A stretch of DNA of 64,000 nucleotides from Bremerella alba (GTDB taxonomy: Bacteria > Planctomycetota > Planctomycetia > Pirellulales > Pirellulaceae). Where the stretch lies: NCBI RefSeq assembly GCF_013618625.1, contig NZ_JABRWO010000003.1, forward strand, positions 409,256 through 473,255, read 5' to 3'. The position numbers were made by a program, and so were the translations under genes. Of this stretch, positions 1 through 8,989 are shown piece by piece. Under the pieces are notes generated by a model, which saw nothing but the letters and a program-made list of their open reading frames with translations, was not told where the DNA came from and did no database searches. Every line of letters begins with the position of its first letter. The first letter of the stretch is position 1.

Positions 1-735
1 GTTTTCGCGGGCATCGACCTTACCGTGAAAAACCTTCGTTTGCGGCCCCATCAATGTGTTTCCACGTCGGTCATGAGACATGGGCCCTAAATGAGGCAGA
101 CCAAAACCGTGGCCAAGTTCGTGAATGCAGGCCTTCAAGGTTAGGTCTTGATGGAGTCCGCCAGCCAAGGGGAGCTTGGGATCGAGCTCGCCTTGAAGAT
201 TGGTGTAATTACACAGCGCCCAACCGCCATCGATCGAGTTACCACTACCTCGATAGTCGGAATACCGCTTAGGTGGATCACCCAAGTAAACCCAGATCCA
301 CCAAACATGGCGATCTCTAGATAGCTTGTACTTTTTCACGGCCGCGTTGATGACACCGTGCTGGAAACCAGGCTTATCGTATTTGCCGCTACCAACCGGA
401 TGTTCTCCGCGGACGAATAGGAACTTGTAGTTTCCTCGTTCGTCACGAGAGAAGGGTGTCGTCACTTTCGGTGGGTAACCATTCTTGGTCATCTCTTTAA
501 CCACAAACTCTTCGGTTATCGCCGCAATCTGAGCGAAGCGACGTTGTACGCCCGGGGGTGGTTCGACATCTGATGGAACAAAAAGAACCATATTTAGTAG
601 GGGCTGGCCCTGCCCAGTATCTTGCCCGCGGCAATCGTTTGCATGGAGAAGCAGGGGCAGAACAAAAGCAACGAGCATGGGCAAACGCACCATGCTGTTA
701 CGGAGAAGCAAATGAGACCAGGTGAGGCGATGCAT
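1..735 (-). CDS. secreted metzincin-type zinc metalloprotease (3' end outside window)
   Basis: An open frame of 245 codons runs from an ATG at 735 to the window edge without a stop, so the C-terminus is missing. Residues 205-215 read HELGHGFGLPH, the HExxHxxGxxH zinc-binding and catalytic motif of metzincins, and a methionine at 229 (TLMGP) fits the Met-turn. The N-terminus carries a hydrophobic signal peptide (MLVAFVLPLLLHA), so the enzyme is probably exported. An internal ATG at 693 starts directly at the signal peptide and is an equally possible start; neither has a clear ribosome binding site. The substrate is unknown. The family call is firm at the level of zinc protease, not at subfamily level. 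Confidence 0.8.
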   Translation of the reverse strand, partial: MHRLTWSHLLLRNSMVRLPMLVAFVLPLLLHANDCRGQDTGQGQPLLNMVLFVPSDVEPPPGVQRRFAQIAAITEEFVVKEMTKNGYPPKVTTPFSRDERGNYKFLFVRGEHPVGSGKYDKPGFQHGVINAAVKKYKLSRDRHVWWIWVYLGDPPKRYSDYRGSGNSIDGGWALCNYTNLQGELDPKLPLAGGLHQDLTLKACIHELGHGFGLPHLGPMSHDRRGNTLMGPQTKVFHGKVDAREN

Positions 736-851
736 GACGAGGTAACTTGGCGAGACAAGGGTGGTAGGCAAATGCCCTCAGCGGGGGCTGCTTCTTAAAC
801 GATACGATAGTTTGTCAGGAAATTCATCCCAAAAATCGCTTATGCATGCAG

Positions 852-888
852 ATGAAAAAAGGACCGCACAGATGTGCGATCCTTTTTC
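852..888 (-). terminator. bidirectional intrinsic terminator
   Basis: An inverted repeat at 861-882 (GGACCGCACA paired with TGTGCGATCC, one mismatch) is flanked by an A-run on the left and a T-run on the right. It can therefore stop transcripts from either side. On the minus strand it follows the isomerase gene that ends at 936. Confidence 0.8.
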
Positions 889-935
889 ATTTGAAGGAAG
901 ATCTGACCAGCGAGGTCAGAGATGATGCTTAAGCA

Positions 936-2873
936 CTATTTTCGCTGCTGCTGCATCTTTTGACGAACAGCCGATTCGTACGCTTTGCCGGCCTGAGTGG
1001 TGTTGGCCAGGAAATTATCGATTTGAGCGTTATCACGCAGACGCTCAAATTCTTCGGCCATTGCCAAGCGAAGCTTTTTCTCGTGCAGTTCCTTGACCAG
1101 CTCGTCGCGTACATCTTCGACATTGTTGATCAGCGGCTTGGTTAGACCAAGGCTGTACAAAATCACGTACTGATTACCGGTAGCGATAATGCCCGAGATT
1201 TCGCCTGGCCGCAAATTAAAGGCTTCCTTTTCAATGGTTGGTTGCCCACCGTTTTGTCGAATCGGAGGAACTTGACCATCGTTGTTCTTCGAGACAGGCT
1301 CAATCGAGTACTGTCGGGCAAGTTCGCCGAAGAACTTTTCGGTTGGGTTTCGGCGAGCCATTTCCCAGACTTCCTGAGCACGGCGTTGGCTATCTAAGAC
1401 AACCGCTAGGACCTGGGCTCGCTCGCCATAGTTGGCCGAGAAACCTTTGGCGATGTCTTCTTCATTGATCTGGACTTTGCTGTCGACCAGCTTCTTCAGG
1501 GCAACCGTAGGCCAGACAGCATCGCGAACGTACAGTTCGACCGAAACGCCTTGCTCTTCGGTTACCTGTTTCAGCCAAGCTTCCATGTCGGGTTTGCCTT
1601 GCTTGGTAAGGAAGCCGAAGGAGTCAGCTGCTCGAATGATCTCGGCTTCCAGGTCCGCTTCAGAAACCGAGAGTTTGCGACGGGTCAGTTCCTGCTGAAG
1701 AATCTTACGATTAATCTCTCCATCCAAGACTTCCACGCCGTGACGGCTGATGCATTCTTCTTTTAGTTCCTGGATGCTAACAGGCTGGCCATTGAGCGTA
1801 GCAGCCACCCCAGGCATCTGCGAAGACTTGCTCGGATCATTGAAAACATTCACGATTTGAGCGTTTGCTTGCAGCTGTTGATAGATGTCGCCAGCGGCGT
1901 CACGCATCTTGCTCTCGCGAACGGCGTCTGCCAGGCGTTGACGAATTGCTGGCAGGCTGTTGGCAGGAATTTGATCGGCCGCGAGGTGTTCTTCACACCT
2001 GAAAATCAGGTACTGACCTTGAACGAACAACACAGGAGAAATTTCGCCTTGTTGCAACGCAAAGACGGTATCTTCAATTTCCTGATTGCCAATGTGTTTA
2101 CGAATCGGTGGGATCAAGCCACGAGCCGCCGCACTGTTGACGTCTTGGGAGTGATCTTTGGCCATATCGGCGAACGAATCTGGATTCGCTGCGGCTTTGG
2201 CCCGCAGTTCTTCAGCAAGGCCACGTTCGCTGAGCGAGATCATGCGGACTTTGACTTTCGGTCCGTAGTTCTTTTCGTATTCGACTTGAACTTCGGCATC
2301 GGTCACGGCAAGCTGGCCTTCAGCCAATTTGCGAAGAGCGATCGTGGGCCAAATGATTTCGCGGCGATACTGACCCGGGCTAACGTTTCGTTCTTCTTTG
2401 AGAAGTCCCAGCCAACGATCGATCGATAGGCCAAACTTCTTGGCGATGTTGGCGATTTCGTTGTCGATGTCTGCCTCGGTGATCTGGATGCCCTTTTGCT
2501 GACAGGCCATCGAGATCAGGTGACGGTTGAGCAGGCTTTCGAGAACGTCTTCACCATGACGACGAAGAGCCTCATCTGCCAGTATTTCGCGGGAGATCGG
2601 TTCACGATTCACGACCGCAACGGTTTGAATTTTCTGAACGGATCGCGTCGGGGCAGCTACTTCTTCCGCCGGAGCTGCCAAAGGCCCAGAAGCCGTTTGA
2701 CGCTGTGGGGACGCCTGTCGTTGTTGGACAGGTGCTTGAGCTTCCGCCGTTTGCGGACCGCCGGTGACTTGTCGCCAGGCGACGACTCCACCGATCAAAA
2801 TAACAAATCCGACGGCTGCCAAAACCCAGGACGTACCCAGGGGAAGTCGGCGAGTAGCATCCTTGCCAGTCAT
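936..2873 (-). CDS. membrane-anchored peptidyl-prolyl isomerase with two SurA/parvulin units
   Basis: The product is predicted to sit in the membrane by one N-terminal segment (TSWVLAAVGFVILIGGVVAW) with the rest outside the cytoplasm, where it would act as a folding chaperone for exported proteins. It contains two successive copies of the same unit: a SurA-like N-terminal chaperone region followed by a PpiC-type rotamase region. Parallel landmarks are EALRRHGEDVLESLLNRHLI and EECISRHGVEVLDGEINRKI, then IIWPTIALRKL and AVWPTVALKKL, then LIPPIRKH and QVPPIRQN. The frame also opens at 2939, but GGAG lies about 10 bases before the ATG at 2873, so the later start is preferred. The end is glutamine-rich and basic. 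Isomerase activity is inferred from the family. Confidence 0.8.
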   Translation of the reverse strand: MTGKDATRRLPLGTSWVLAAVGFVILIGGVVAWRQVTGGPQTAEAQAPVQQRQASPQRQTASGPLAAPAEEVAAPTRSVQKIQTVAVVNREPISREILADEALRRHGEDVLESLLNRHLISMACQQKGIQITEADIDNEIANIAKKFGLSIDRWLGLLKEERNVSPGQYRREIIWPTIALRKLAEGQLAVTDAEVQVEYEKNYGPKVKVRMISLSERGLAEELRAKAAANPDSFADMAKDHSQDVNSAAARGLIPPIRKHIGNQEIEDTVFALQQGEISPVLFVQGQYLIFRCEEHLAADQIPANSLPAIRQRLADAVRESKMRDAAGDIYQQLQANAQIVNVFNDPSKSSQMPGVAATLNGQPVSIQELKEECISRHGVEVLDGEINRKILQQELTRRKLSVSEADLEAEIIRAADSFGFLTKQGKPDMEAWLKQVTEEQGVSVELYVRDAVWPTVALKKLVDSKVQINEEDIAKGFSANYGERAQVLAVVLDSQRRAQEVWEMARRNPTEKFFGELARQYSIEPVSKNNDGQVPPIRQNGGQPTIEKEAFNLRPGEISGIIATGNQYVILYSLGLTKPLINNVEDVRDELVKELHEKKLRLAMAEEFERLRDNAQIDNFLANTTQAGKAYESAVRQKMQQQRK

Positions 2874-3103
2874 TCCGCTTGCTCCAAAAATTTCTTGCAA
2901 GATTTTCTCAAGGAGAGTTGTTCGATAGACCGATACCATAAGGTTCGGGCAGCGAAATATAAGAAGAATGCTAGAACCGGGTCAAGGTCGATTCTTCTAT
3001 CCAGTCAAAAGCTGTTCCCGTGGATCGCGAGAATGCTAGCACCCAGAAGTGTGCCGGGGACGAGCAACAGAGCAAAACTGCCGCATGAGGGCGTCGCAAA
3101 AAA

Positions 3104-3143
3104 AAGCGGTACGACAAACCATCATGGGGTTATCGTACCGCTT
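3104..3143 (-). terminator. terminator after frr
   Basis: An 11-bp perfect stem (AAGCGGTACGA at 3104-3114 with its complement at 3133-3143) is followed on the minus strand by a run of eight or nine T. It lies about 70 bp downstream of the frr stop and ends the rpsB-tsf-pyrH-frr region. Confidence 0.85.
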
Positions 3144-3214
3144 GTGTTTATTTCACTGGGCAGTGCAGTGACGTAAATGCACTGCTCTGGAAACGAGAGC
3201 CTACGTCTTCAGGC

Positions 3215-3775
3215 TCAATCTTCCATTACGTCCTTCTCTTTGGTCTTTGCCAGTTCACTGACCTGTTCTTCGTACTTTTTGGTCAGTTCCTGGACGCTGT
3301 CCTTGATGTCGTCGCGAATATCTTCGCCGATCGTCTTTTCTTTTTCTGCCGTATCAGCTGCCTTGTTGGCGTCGCGGCGGATGTTGCGAATTGCAACTCG
3401 GGATTCTTCCGCTAGGTCTTTGATTCGCGAAACGAGCTTCTTACGAACTTCCGTCGAAAGTGGTGGAACGTTCAGGCGAATCACGCGTCCGTCGCTTTGC
3501 GGTGCCATGCCGAGATCGCTGGCGACAATTGCTTTTTCAATATCTTTGATGGCGCCAGTGTCATAGGGGCGAATCAAAAGCTGGCTGGGCTCGGGAACAC
3601 TGACCGAAGCGATTTGCTTGATAGGTTGAAGCGACCCATAGACTTCGACTCGAAGTGAATCGACCAGGCCCGGTGTGGCACGCCCGGTGCGAACGCCACT
3701 GAGGCCATTCTTCAGGACGTCGATCGCCTTTTCCATACGCTTTGTTGCGTCTTCGGTAATTTGATCCGTGTTCAT
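3215..3775 (-). CDS. frr: ribosome recycling factor
   Basis: This 186-residue protein has the usual length and sequence of ribosome recycling factor, which with EF-G splits the post-termination ribosome. Recognisable stretches are the N-terminal helix with GVRTGRATPGL, the middle SVPEPSQLLIRPYD, and VRKKLVSRIKDLAEESRVAI followed by the C-terminal helix ending in EKDVMED. The start at 3775 has AAGGATA at a suitable distance. It is the last gene of the rpsB-tsf-pyrH-frr cluster and is followed by a strong terminator. It is separated from pyrH by one extra gene. Confidence 0.97.
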   Translation of the reverse strand: MNTDQITEDATKRMEKAIDVLKNGLSGVRTGRATPGLVDSLRVEVYGSLQPIKQIASVSVPEPSQLLIRPYDTGAIKDIEKAIVASDLGMAPQSDGRVIRLNVPPLSTEVRKKLVSRIKDLAEESRVAIRNIRRDANKAADTAEKEKTIGEDIRDDIKDSVQELTKKYEEQVSELAKTKEKDVMED

Positions 3776-3897
3776 TTTAAATATCCTTTATCGCAGGAAT
3801 GATCCTCGCTAACTGACGATTGAGGCATGGGGGTGCCTACGAGAATAACCTACACCACCGGCCCGAGCATGAAAAGATAACGATCTGGCAACAACAG

Positions 3898-4395
3898 TTA
3901 CGCTTTAAGTCCCAAGTTTCCGTCCTTAGTGAGCGTCATGTTTGGGCAAGTGGACAGCAAAGCGTCGAAGAATTGATCTCGATCGGCAGGCGAGATCAGT
4001 ACCGATGGATCGAAAAGTCCAAACCACTTTTGCTGTGTGGGGCGACGGTAGCGAATCATAAGGCCTTCTTTCGAGAGGGCAAACCGAAGATGAGGACCTC
4101 CCATCAAGAGCCAAATGCTGGAGGTCTTCTCTACCTGAGTAATATGCCTTAGGGGGATGGTCCACCAAAAGGGCCCGCACTGAATCCGCACGCGCAGTTC
4201 ATCCAGCTTGTAGTTGGTACGCATCCAAACCGACTGCAAAAGTGCACCGGTTAGCAGTAGCAATACCCCGCCAATATATGAGGGTGCGGGGAAGAAGAAA
4301 CATGCGATGCCAAATCCAAAGCACAGGACAGCTAATCCGGCCAGTAGCAGAGAGACACCCCAGTCAACTTTGGCCGGAAACAAGGATTCATTCAT
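3898..4395 (-). CDS. membrane protein with bacterial PH-like domain, inserted between pyrH and frr
   Basis: The product has two hydrophobic segments near the N-terminus (WGVSLLLAGLAVLCFGFG and YIGGVLLLLTGALLQSVW). They are followed by a soluble part starting NYKLDELRVRIQCGPFWWTI with the strand pattern of the bacterial PH-like domain found behind paired membrane helices (YdbT/bPH type). The role is unknown. It sits in the same orientation inside the otherwise canonical pyrH-frr segment, 88 bp after pyrH and 122 bp before frr, so it is probably co-transcribed. The frame extends to 4425, but the ATG at 4395 has GAGG upstream and is preferred. Confidence 0.7.
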   Translation of the reverse strand: MNESLFPAKVDWGVSLLLAGLAVLCFGFGIACFFFPAPSYIGGVLLLLTGALLQSVWMRTNYKLDELRVRIQCGPFWWTIPLRHITQVEKTSSIWLLMGGPHLRFALSKEGLMIRYRRPTQQKWFGLFDPSVLISPADRDQFFDALLSTCPNMTLTKDGNLGLKA

Positions 4396-4483
4396 CGCAC
4401 AGGCCTCAAACAAGTCACCGGGCAAATTACCTTCGTTGACATACTATTCGTTTGGACCGAGGCATTCTTGGTGCGACTTCGTT

Positions 4484-5230
4484 TTACAGGTTAGGATCAA
4501 TCAGCGTTCCGACCTGCTCTCCTTGGACCGCCTTTTGAATATTGCCATCGGTCTTAAAGTTGAATATCAGGATGGGCATGCCGTGCTCTCGACATTGGCT
4601 GATTGCTGTTCCGTCCATCACGCGAAGGTTCTCGGTGACGACCTTTTCGAAGCCTAGGGTGCGGTAAAAGACGGCATGAGGATTCTTTTCTGGGTCGTCG
4701 CTGTAAACGCCGTCGACCCGGGTGGCTTTCATCAAGATATCGGCTTCCAGTTCCAGAGCTCGTTGGGCGGCCGCCGTATCGGTGGTGACGAAGGGGCTGC
4801 CTGTTCCAGCGGCCAGGATAACGATACGTCCCTTTTCCAGATGACGCGATGCCTTACGGCGGATGTAAGGTTCGGCAACGCCGTGCATATGGATGGCAGT
4901 CATCAAGCGGGTGGACATGCCCAAGCTTTCTAACGCGTCTTGCAGAGCGAGCCCATTGATCACTGTAGCCAGCATGCCCATATAGTGTGCCGTGGCCTCT
5001 TGGATCGAAGCACTTTCATTCTTGAACTGGCCACCGCGAAGAATGTTGCCCCCACCAATAACGACCGCAATTTGGCAGCCAAGCTCCGAAGCTTGTTGAA
5101 CTTGCTGCGAAATGCTGACGACCTCGTCCATTGCGATCCCACGTTCGCCTGCCCTGGAAAAGCTCTCGCCTGAAAGTTTGAGGATGATCCGCTTGTACTT
5201 CGTGGTGTTATTCTCAGGCGTTTCCGGCAT
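4484..5230 (-). CDS. pyrH: UMP kinase
   Basis: The 248-residue protein is a bacterial-type uridylate kinase of the amino-acid-kinase fold, making UDP from UMP and ATP in pyrimidine synthesis. Signatures are the phosphate-binding start [11 protein letters not shown], the GGGNILRG loop, the [16 protein letters not shown] helix and the [20 protein letters not shown] stretch. The start at 5230 has GAGGAAG upstream. A terminator separates it from tsf, so it may have its own promoter despite lying in the rpsB-tsf-pyrH-frr order common in bacteria. Confidence 0.97.
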   Translation of the reverse strand: MPETPENNTTKYKRIILKLSGESFSRAGERGIAMDEVVSISQQVQQASELGCQIAVVIGGGNILRGGQFKNESASIQEATAHYMGMLATVINGLALQDALESLGMSTRLMTAIHMHGVAEPYIRRKASRHLEKGRIVILAAGTGSPFVTTDTAAAQRALELEADILMKATRVDGVYSDDPEKNPHAVFYRTLGFEKVVTENLRVMDGTAISQCREHGMPILIFNFKTDGNIQKAVQGEQVGTLIDPNL

Positions 5231-5323
5231 GGTTGAGTCTTCCTCATGTCAATCGTGGCAAGTTTCAGGGTTGGGGAGATTCTAACCGGGATTGCTTGCG
5301 ATGTGCAGGAGAACGCGGCGCAT

Positions 5324-5359
5324 AAAAAAATCCCTCGGCAGTTTTGACGAGGGATTTTT
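5324..5359 (-). terminator. terminator between tsf and pyrH
   Basis: A perfect 7-bp stem (TCCCTCG at 5331-5337, CGAGGGA at 5348-5354) is extended by A-runs and T-runs on both sides. It therefore reads as a terminator on either strand. It lies about 32 bp after the tsf stop and suggests pyrH transcription is at least partly independent. Confidence 0.85.
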
Positions 5360-5390
5360 GTGCTTTAGCAATTGAACTAAGTTCAAACGA

Positions 5391-6254
5391 CTAGCTTTCA
5401 CTGCCTTCTTCAGCAGGAACAGCGTCGTCGCCGATGACCCAGTGGGTGAAGTTCTTGATCTTCACGCCATTTTCTTCAGCGTACTTGCTGACGGTCTGCT
5501 TAGGTTCCTTGACGAATGGCTGTTCGAGCAGGGCGACCTGGGCGTAGAAGTTACGCAGTCGGCCTTCCACCATCTTATCGATGATGTTCTCAGGCTTGCT
5601 CGAATCTTCGTTCATGGCAGCTGCTTTGAGGATGGATCGTTCCTTTTCCACTAGGGCAGGATCGATTTCATCCTTGCTCAAAACCGCTGGGCTCATTGCG
5701 GCGATGTGCATGGCAACGTCTCTAACCGCTTCGGCATTGTTGCCTTCGACTTCGACCAGAACCCCACTAACGGTGCTAGAGTTATGGCTATAACCACCGG
5801 TGGCACCTTCGACGCGGACCATACGTCCAATGTTGAAGACTTCGCGGATGCGGTTGAACATGTCGTCCTTCAGCTCGCCCAGCGTGGTACCTTCTTTGAT
5901 GGTCGATGGTTGAGCCAGCAATTCTTCGGCATTGGTGACGCTAGGAGTCTCAGCATAGACCTTGGCCAGGTCGTCCGACAATGCGATGAACTCTTCCAAT
6001 TGCGTGACCGGTGCGCTTTCGCACTTGAACTCGACCATGGCACCCTTTTCACCGTCGGTGAAGATACCAAGGCGACCGAATTCAGTGACTCGGTCGGTGC
6101 GATTGAGCATTTTGACCTTGCCGTTTTCGCGAAGCCACAAGATAGCCTTATCTTCGTCGCCACTCGACTCAGCCAGGGCCTTTTTGCATTCCATCATGGG
6201 AAGGCCGGTCTTTTCGCGAAGTGCCTTAACTGCTCCGGCGGTGATTGCCGTCAT
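5391..6254 (-). CDS. tsf: translation elongation factor Ts
   Basis: The 287-residue protein is the nucleotide exchange factor for EF-Tu. The N-terminal UBA-like domain reads VKALREKTGLPMMECKKALA followed by GDEDKAILWLRENG. The core contains the EF-Ts repeat with AMHIAAMSPAVLSKDEIDP and the C-terminal part ends in an acidic tail. The ATG at 6254 is preceded by GGAGA. It lies 168 bp downstream of rpsB in the conserved rpsB-tsf pair. Confidence 0.97.
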   Translation of the reverse strand: MTAITAGAVKALREKTGLPMMECKKALAESSGDEDKAILWLRENGKVKMLNRTDRVTEFGRLGIFTDGEKGAMVEFKCESAPVTQLEEFIALSDDLAKVYAETPSVTNAEELLAQPSTIKEGTTLGELKDDMFNRIREVFNIGRMVRVEGATGGYSHNSSTVSGVLVEVEGNNAEAVRDVAMHIAAMSPAVLSKDEIDPALVEKERSILKAAAMNEDSSKPENIIDKMVEGRLRNFYAQVALLEQPFVKEPKQTVSKYAEENGVKIKNFTHWVIGDDAVPAEEGSES

Positions 6255-6422
6255 TGTCTTATCTCCAATGCTCGAAATTCGTCGCTCTAAAAGTCTGGGA
6301 GCTCTACGTGAGAAATTCTACCGCTGCAGGTTTCCCTCGGCGAAGACCGATTCGGTTAACGTTTGAAGGAGATTGCATCTTCCTTCGAGGTTCACCGAGG
6401 GATTCCGAAGCTGAAATAAAGC

Positions 6423-7142
6423 CTATTTGGCCGATTGTTCCGTTTGCTGGGCAGCGTGATGCTTACCATCGATGGCAGCATCGGCCATCAGCTTAAGGAA
6501 CATTTCGATCGAACGGATACCGTCGTCATTGCCTGGGATTGGCAGGTCGACTTGGTCCGGATCACAATCAGTATCGGTCAAAGCCACCGTCGTGATGCCC
6601 AGGGATTGAGCTTCCTTGATGGCGTTCTTTTCTTTCTTGGGGTCGACGATAACTAAAGCTTCCGGCAGACGGTTCATCGTTCGCAAACCGTTCAAGTTGC
6701 GATACATCTTGCGATATTCGCGGTTCAAAGAAGATTGCATCTTCTTCGAGTACTTGGCCAATTCGTCCCCTTCGATGATTCGTTCCAACTCTTCCAAGCG
6801 GCTCAGGCGGCTGCGAATGGTACGGAAGTTGGTTAGAGTTCCACCGAGCCAGCGCTCGTTGATGAACGGCATACCGCAGCGTTCGGCTTCACGTTCGATG
6901 GCCGCGCCGGCTTGTCGTTTGGTTCCCACGAACAGCACTAAGCTGCCCCCTTCGGAAACCTGGGCCAGATATTTCTTGGCTCGTAGAAGCCCACGAATGG
7001 TTTCGCGGACGTCGATGATGTGGATTTGATTCTTTTTAGCGTAGATGTACGGTGCCATCTTCGGATTCCACCGACTGGTACGGTGACCGAAGTGGATGCC
7101 GCATTCGACAAGTTCCTGAACGAATTGTTGTCCGCTCGACAT
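6423..7142 (-). CDS. rpsB: 30S ribosomal protein S2
   Basis: The 239-residue product matches ribosomal protein S2: N-terminal [64 protein letters not shown] and [19 protein letters not shown]. It binds the head of the 30S subunit and is needed for initiation. AAGGA precedes the ATG at 7142. It is the first gene of the cluster and has a 300-bp upstream region that probably holds its promoter and leader. Confidence 0.97.
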   Translation of the reverse strand: MSSGQQFVQELVECGIHFGHRTSRWNPKMAPYIYAKKNQIHIIDVRETIRGLLRAKKYLAQVSEGGSLVLFVGTKRQAGAAIEREAERCGMPFINERWLGGTLTNFRTIRSRLSRLEELERIIEGDELAKYSKKMQSSLNREYRKMYRNLNGLRTMNRLPEALVIVDPKKEKNAIKEAQSLGITTVALTDTDCDPDQVDLPIPGNDDGIRSIEMFLKLMADAAIDGKHHAAQQTEQSAK

Positions 7143-7451
7143 GGCGCAAAGTCCTTTTGTGTAAGGGATTGCAACGATATGCGGGCGTTTCAGGCTCTAG
7201 ATTGGCGCCATGCCAATTAGTGGAAGCGATACCTGTACTACGGCGATTCTCGATTCCGAAAACCTCACTTCCCACACAGTTTTCGGAGAATTCGTCGCAG
7301 TTGAACGGCCGAACCGTGGCTGGCTTCCTAAGTGGTAGGAGCCTCCCTAGTTCTTGGTACTTCCCCCAGGGCAACAAAGTGAGGGGGATGGAAGCTCACG
7401 AGAATAGCCGATTCTTCCAGAATCGTCAACGACCTACACGATAGAAAGGGG
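7143..7451. other. rpsB upstream region, no gene seen
   Basis: About 310 bases lie between the stop of the zinc-finger gene and the rpsB start. I find no convincing reading frame, RNA gene or perfect inverted repeat here. It probably carries the rpsB promoter and 5' leader, but I cannot place the promoter confidently. Confidence 0.4.
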
Positions 7452-7781
7452 CTAGTAGGTTGCCTCGAAATGCTCACGACAACGCACACAATGGTCTAGA
7501 TGTACTTCAATCGCTTTTCGCATCGATACATTGGTCAGTGTTCCATCGACAAACCGAGGAAGAAGGTCAATGGTTTCCTGGCAAGAGAGGATCGAAATGC
7601 CTGGCTCGCGGCGGCTTAAAACAATGCCGATCCCGGCACTAGCAATTCCTAAAGTAACGCTTCCTGTAGCGATCATAAAGTTTCGGCGCCCATGAACACG
7701 ACGCGATTGTTCTTGCAGCGACCGCTGTAGCTCGGCGAGCTCTCCAGCAGGGCATTCGGACCAAGGTTTGTTCGTGGGCAT
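7452..7781 (-). CDS. small membrane protein with C-terminal zinc-finger (anti-sigma-like)
   Basis: The 109-residue protein has a soluble N-terminus rich in Arg/Gln, one membrane helix (MIATGSVTLGIASAGIGIVL) and a C-terminal part LSCQETIDLLPRFVDG followed by VHLDHCVRCREHF. The H-x3-C-x2-C spacing with an upstream Cys resembles the ZAS/zf-HC2 zinc finger of anti-sigma factors. Here it is at the C-terminus rather than the N-terminus. The gene begins 82 bp after the Crp/Fnr-type regulator and is probably in its operon. No sigma-factor gene is adjacent, so anti-sigma activity is only an inference. Confidence 0.6.
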   Translation of the reverse strand: MPTNKPWSECPAGELAELQRSLQEQSRRVHGRRNFMIATGSVTLGIASAGIGIVLSRREPGISILSCQETIDLLPRFVDGTLTNVSMRKAIEVHLDHCVRCREHFEATY

Positions 7782-7863
7782 GGTAGCGATTTCCGGAAAA
7801 ATCCCCCTTGTCGTTCCCAGGTCGAGGCGAACCCCTCAATTTGGGAGATGCTAAGAGGATTGA

Positions 7864-8625
7864 TCACGTGCCAAGTGAGTGTCGTAAATAGAAACCGGCA
7901 GGTGTACTAGATGGAGGTTGTTCGCTCATACGCAGCGGTGGGACGCTAACTTGATGAGCTAATTGGTCAGGTGCTCTGAGGATAACTTTTTTGCGGCCCA
8001 GTTTAATCAGTCCTTCGTTCTGCATGGCACCGAGAACAACGGTCACTGTTTCGCGCGTGCTACCCACGAGACTCGCTAAATCTTGATGTGACAGGCGAAT
8101 GGACAGTTCAATACCGTGATCTGTTTCATGGCCATACTGCTCTGCTAACTCTAGAAGGAGGTGAATGATCCGTTCGCGATTAGGCAGGTAGAGCAAATTC
8201 TTTACCCGACGTTCGATTCTTCGTCGTCGCAGGCCAATTATCTTGGTGACGCCTAGGCAGAGATTCGCATGCTCTTCCATCAATTCCCGCAGCGTTTGAT
8301 CTGGAATGGCAATTACGCGCGAGTCCTCAACTGCTTCTGCGTATTCATCGCGATTCCCCATGTTCAAAATCGCTAATTCGCCGAAGATTTCGCCTGGCTC
8401 GATGAATGCCAGAATGGATTGCTTTCCATCACTGGTCAAATGGCAGATTTTGACGCGGCCGCTCGCTAAAACCAGTACCGAATTGGCATCATCAGCTGGC
8501 AGATAGATGGGCTCGCCCTTGCCGACAGATTTGGCACGACTAGCGGATTCGAGACGTGCTATCTGGGGAGGTGTACAGTTCTCAAAAAGCCGGCACGACT
8601 TGAGATACCAGATTTGTCCCGCCAT
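7864..8625 (-). CDS. Crp/Fnr-family transcriptional regulator
   Basis: The 253-residue protein has an N-terminal cyclic-nucleotide-binding-type sensor domain (about residues 12-125, with PGEIFGELAIL) and a long dimer helix. A C-terminal winged helix-turn-helix follows (about 179-205, LSHQDLASLVGSTRETVTVV). It lacks an N-terminal cysteine cluster of the FNR iron-sulfur type, so it is more likely to sense a small ligand or nothing known. A 35-residue tail rich in Pro/Ser follows the DNA-binding domain. The downstream zinc-finger membrane protein may be functionally linked. Confidence 0.9.
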   Translation of the reverse strand: MAGQIWYLKSCRLFENCTPPQIARLESASRAKSVGKGEPIYLPADDANSVLVLASGRVKICHLTSDGKQSILAFIEPGEIFGELAILNMGNRDEYAEAVEDSRVIAIPDQTLRELMEEHANLCLGVTKIIGLRRRRIERRVKNLLYLPNRERIIHLLLELAEQYGHETDHGIELSIRLSHQDLASLVGSTRETVTVVLGAMQNEGLIKLGRKKVILRAPDQLAHQVSVPPLRMSEQPPSSTPAGFYLRHSLGT

Positions 8626-8798
8626 TAGTGGATCCTCTTGTTGGCAATGCTTTGCCCCGTTAATCAGTGGGACAAGAAATGATTATGCATATGTTTTCGA
8701 TGCTAATCTGTTTGTAGTGTTACAGAGCGACTGCCCGTTTCCGCCGAATTTAGTAAGTTCTGGACAGAAAAGATCGCTAATCCCCTGGGAACGTGCAT

Positions 8799-8827
8799 AA
8801 AAAAAGCACGCCCATTTAGGCGTGCTT
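8799..8827 (-). terminator. terminator after tRNA-Gln
   Basis: A 9-bp stem (AAGCACGCC with GGCGTGCTT) is followed on the minus strand by a T-run (8799-8805). It starts only three bases beyond the tRNA 3' end, marking a single-gene tRNA unit. Confidence 0.85.
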
Positions 8828-8829
8828 AG

Positions 8830-8900
8830 CTACCCCCCGAGGATTTGAACCTCGACCGACAGAGCCAAAATCTGTAGTGCTACCATTACACTAGGGGGTA
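8830..8900 (-). tRNA. tRNA-Gln (anticodon TTG)
   Basis: Read on the minus strand, a 7-bp acceptor stem (TACCCCC with GGGGGTA), a D arm, an anticodon stem ACAGA/TCTGT around the loop TTTTGGC and a T arm (CGAGG, TTCAAAT, CCTCG) give a complete cloverleaf. The anticodon is TTG. The 3' CCA is not encoded. A promoter-like sequence lies directly upstream and a terminator directly downstream. Confidence 0.95.
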
Positions 8901-8922
8901 ATTCCCGTTTGCGGGAGTATAG

Positions 8923-8952
8923 ATAGTACCGGATACCGTCATGGTACGACAA
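8923..8952 (-). promoter_or_regulatory. candidate promoter of tRNA-Gln
   Basis: On the minus strand TTGTCG (8947-8952) and TACTAT (8923-8928) are separated by 18 bases, a sigma70-like pair about 22 bases upstream of the tRNA. Confidence 0.5.
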
Positions 8953-8989
8953 GAGGACCCGCGAACAAACATCGGGTTCGCTGCGGAAA

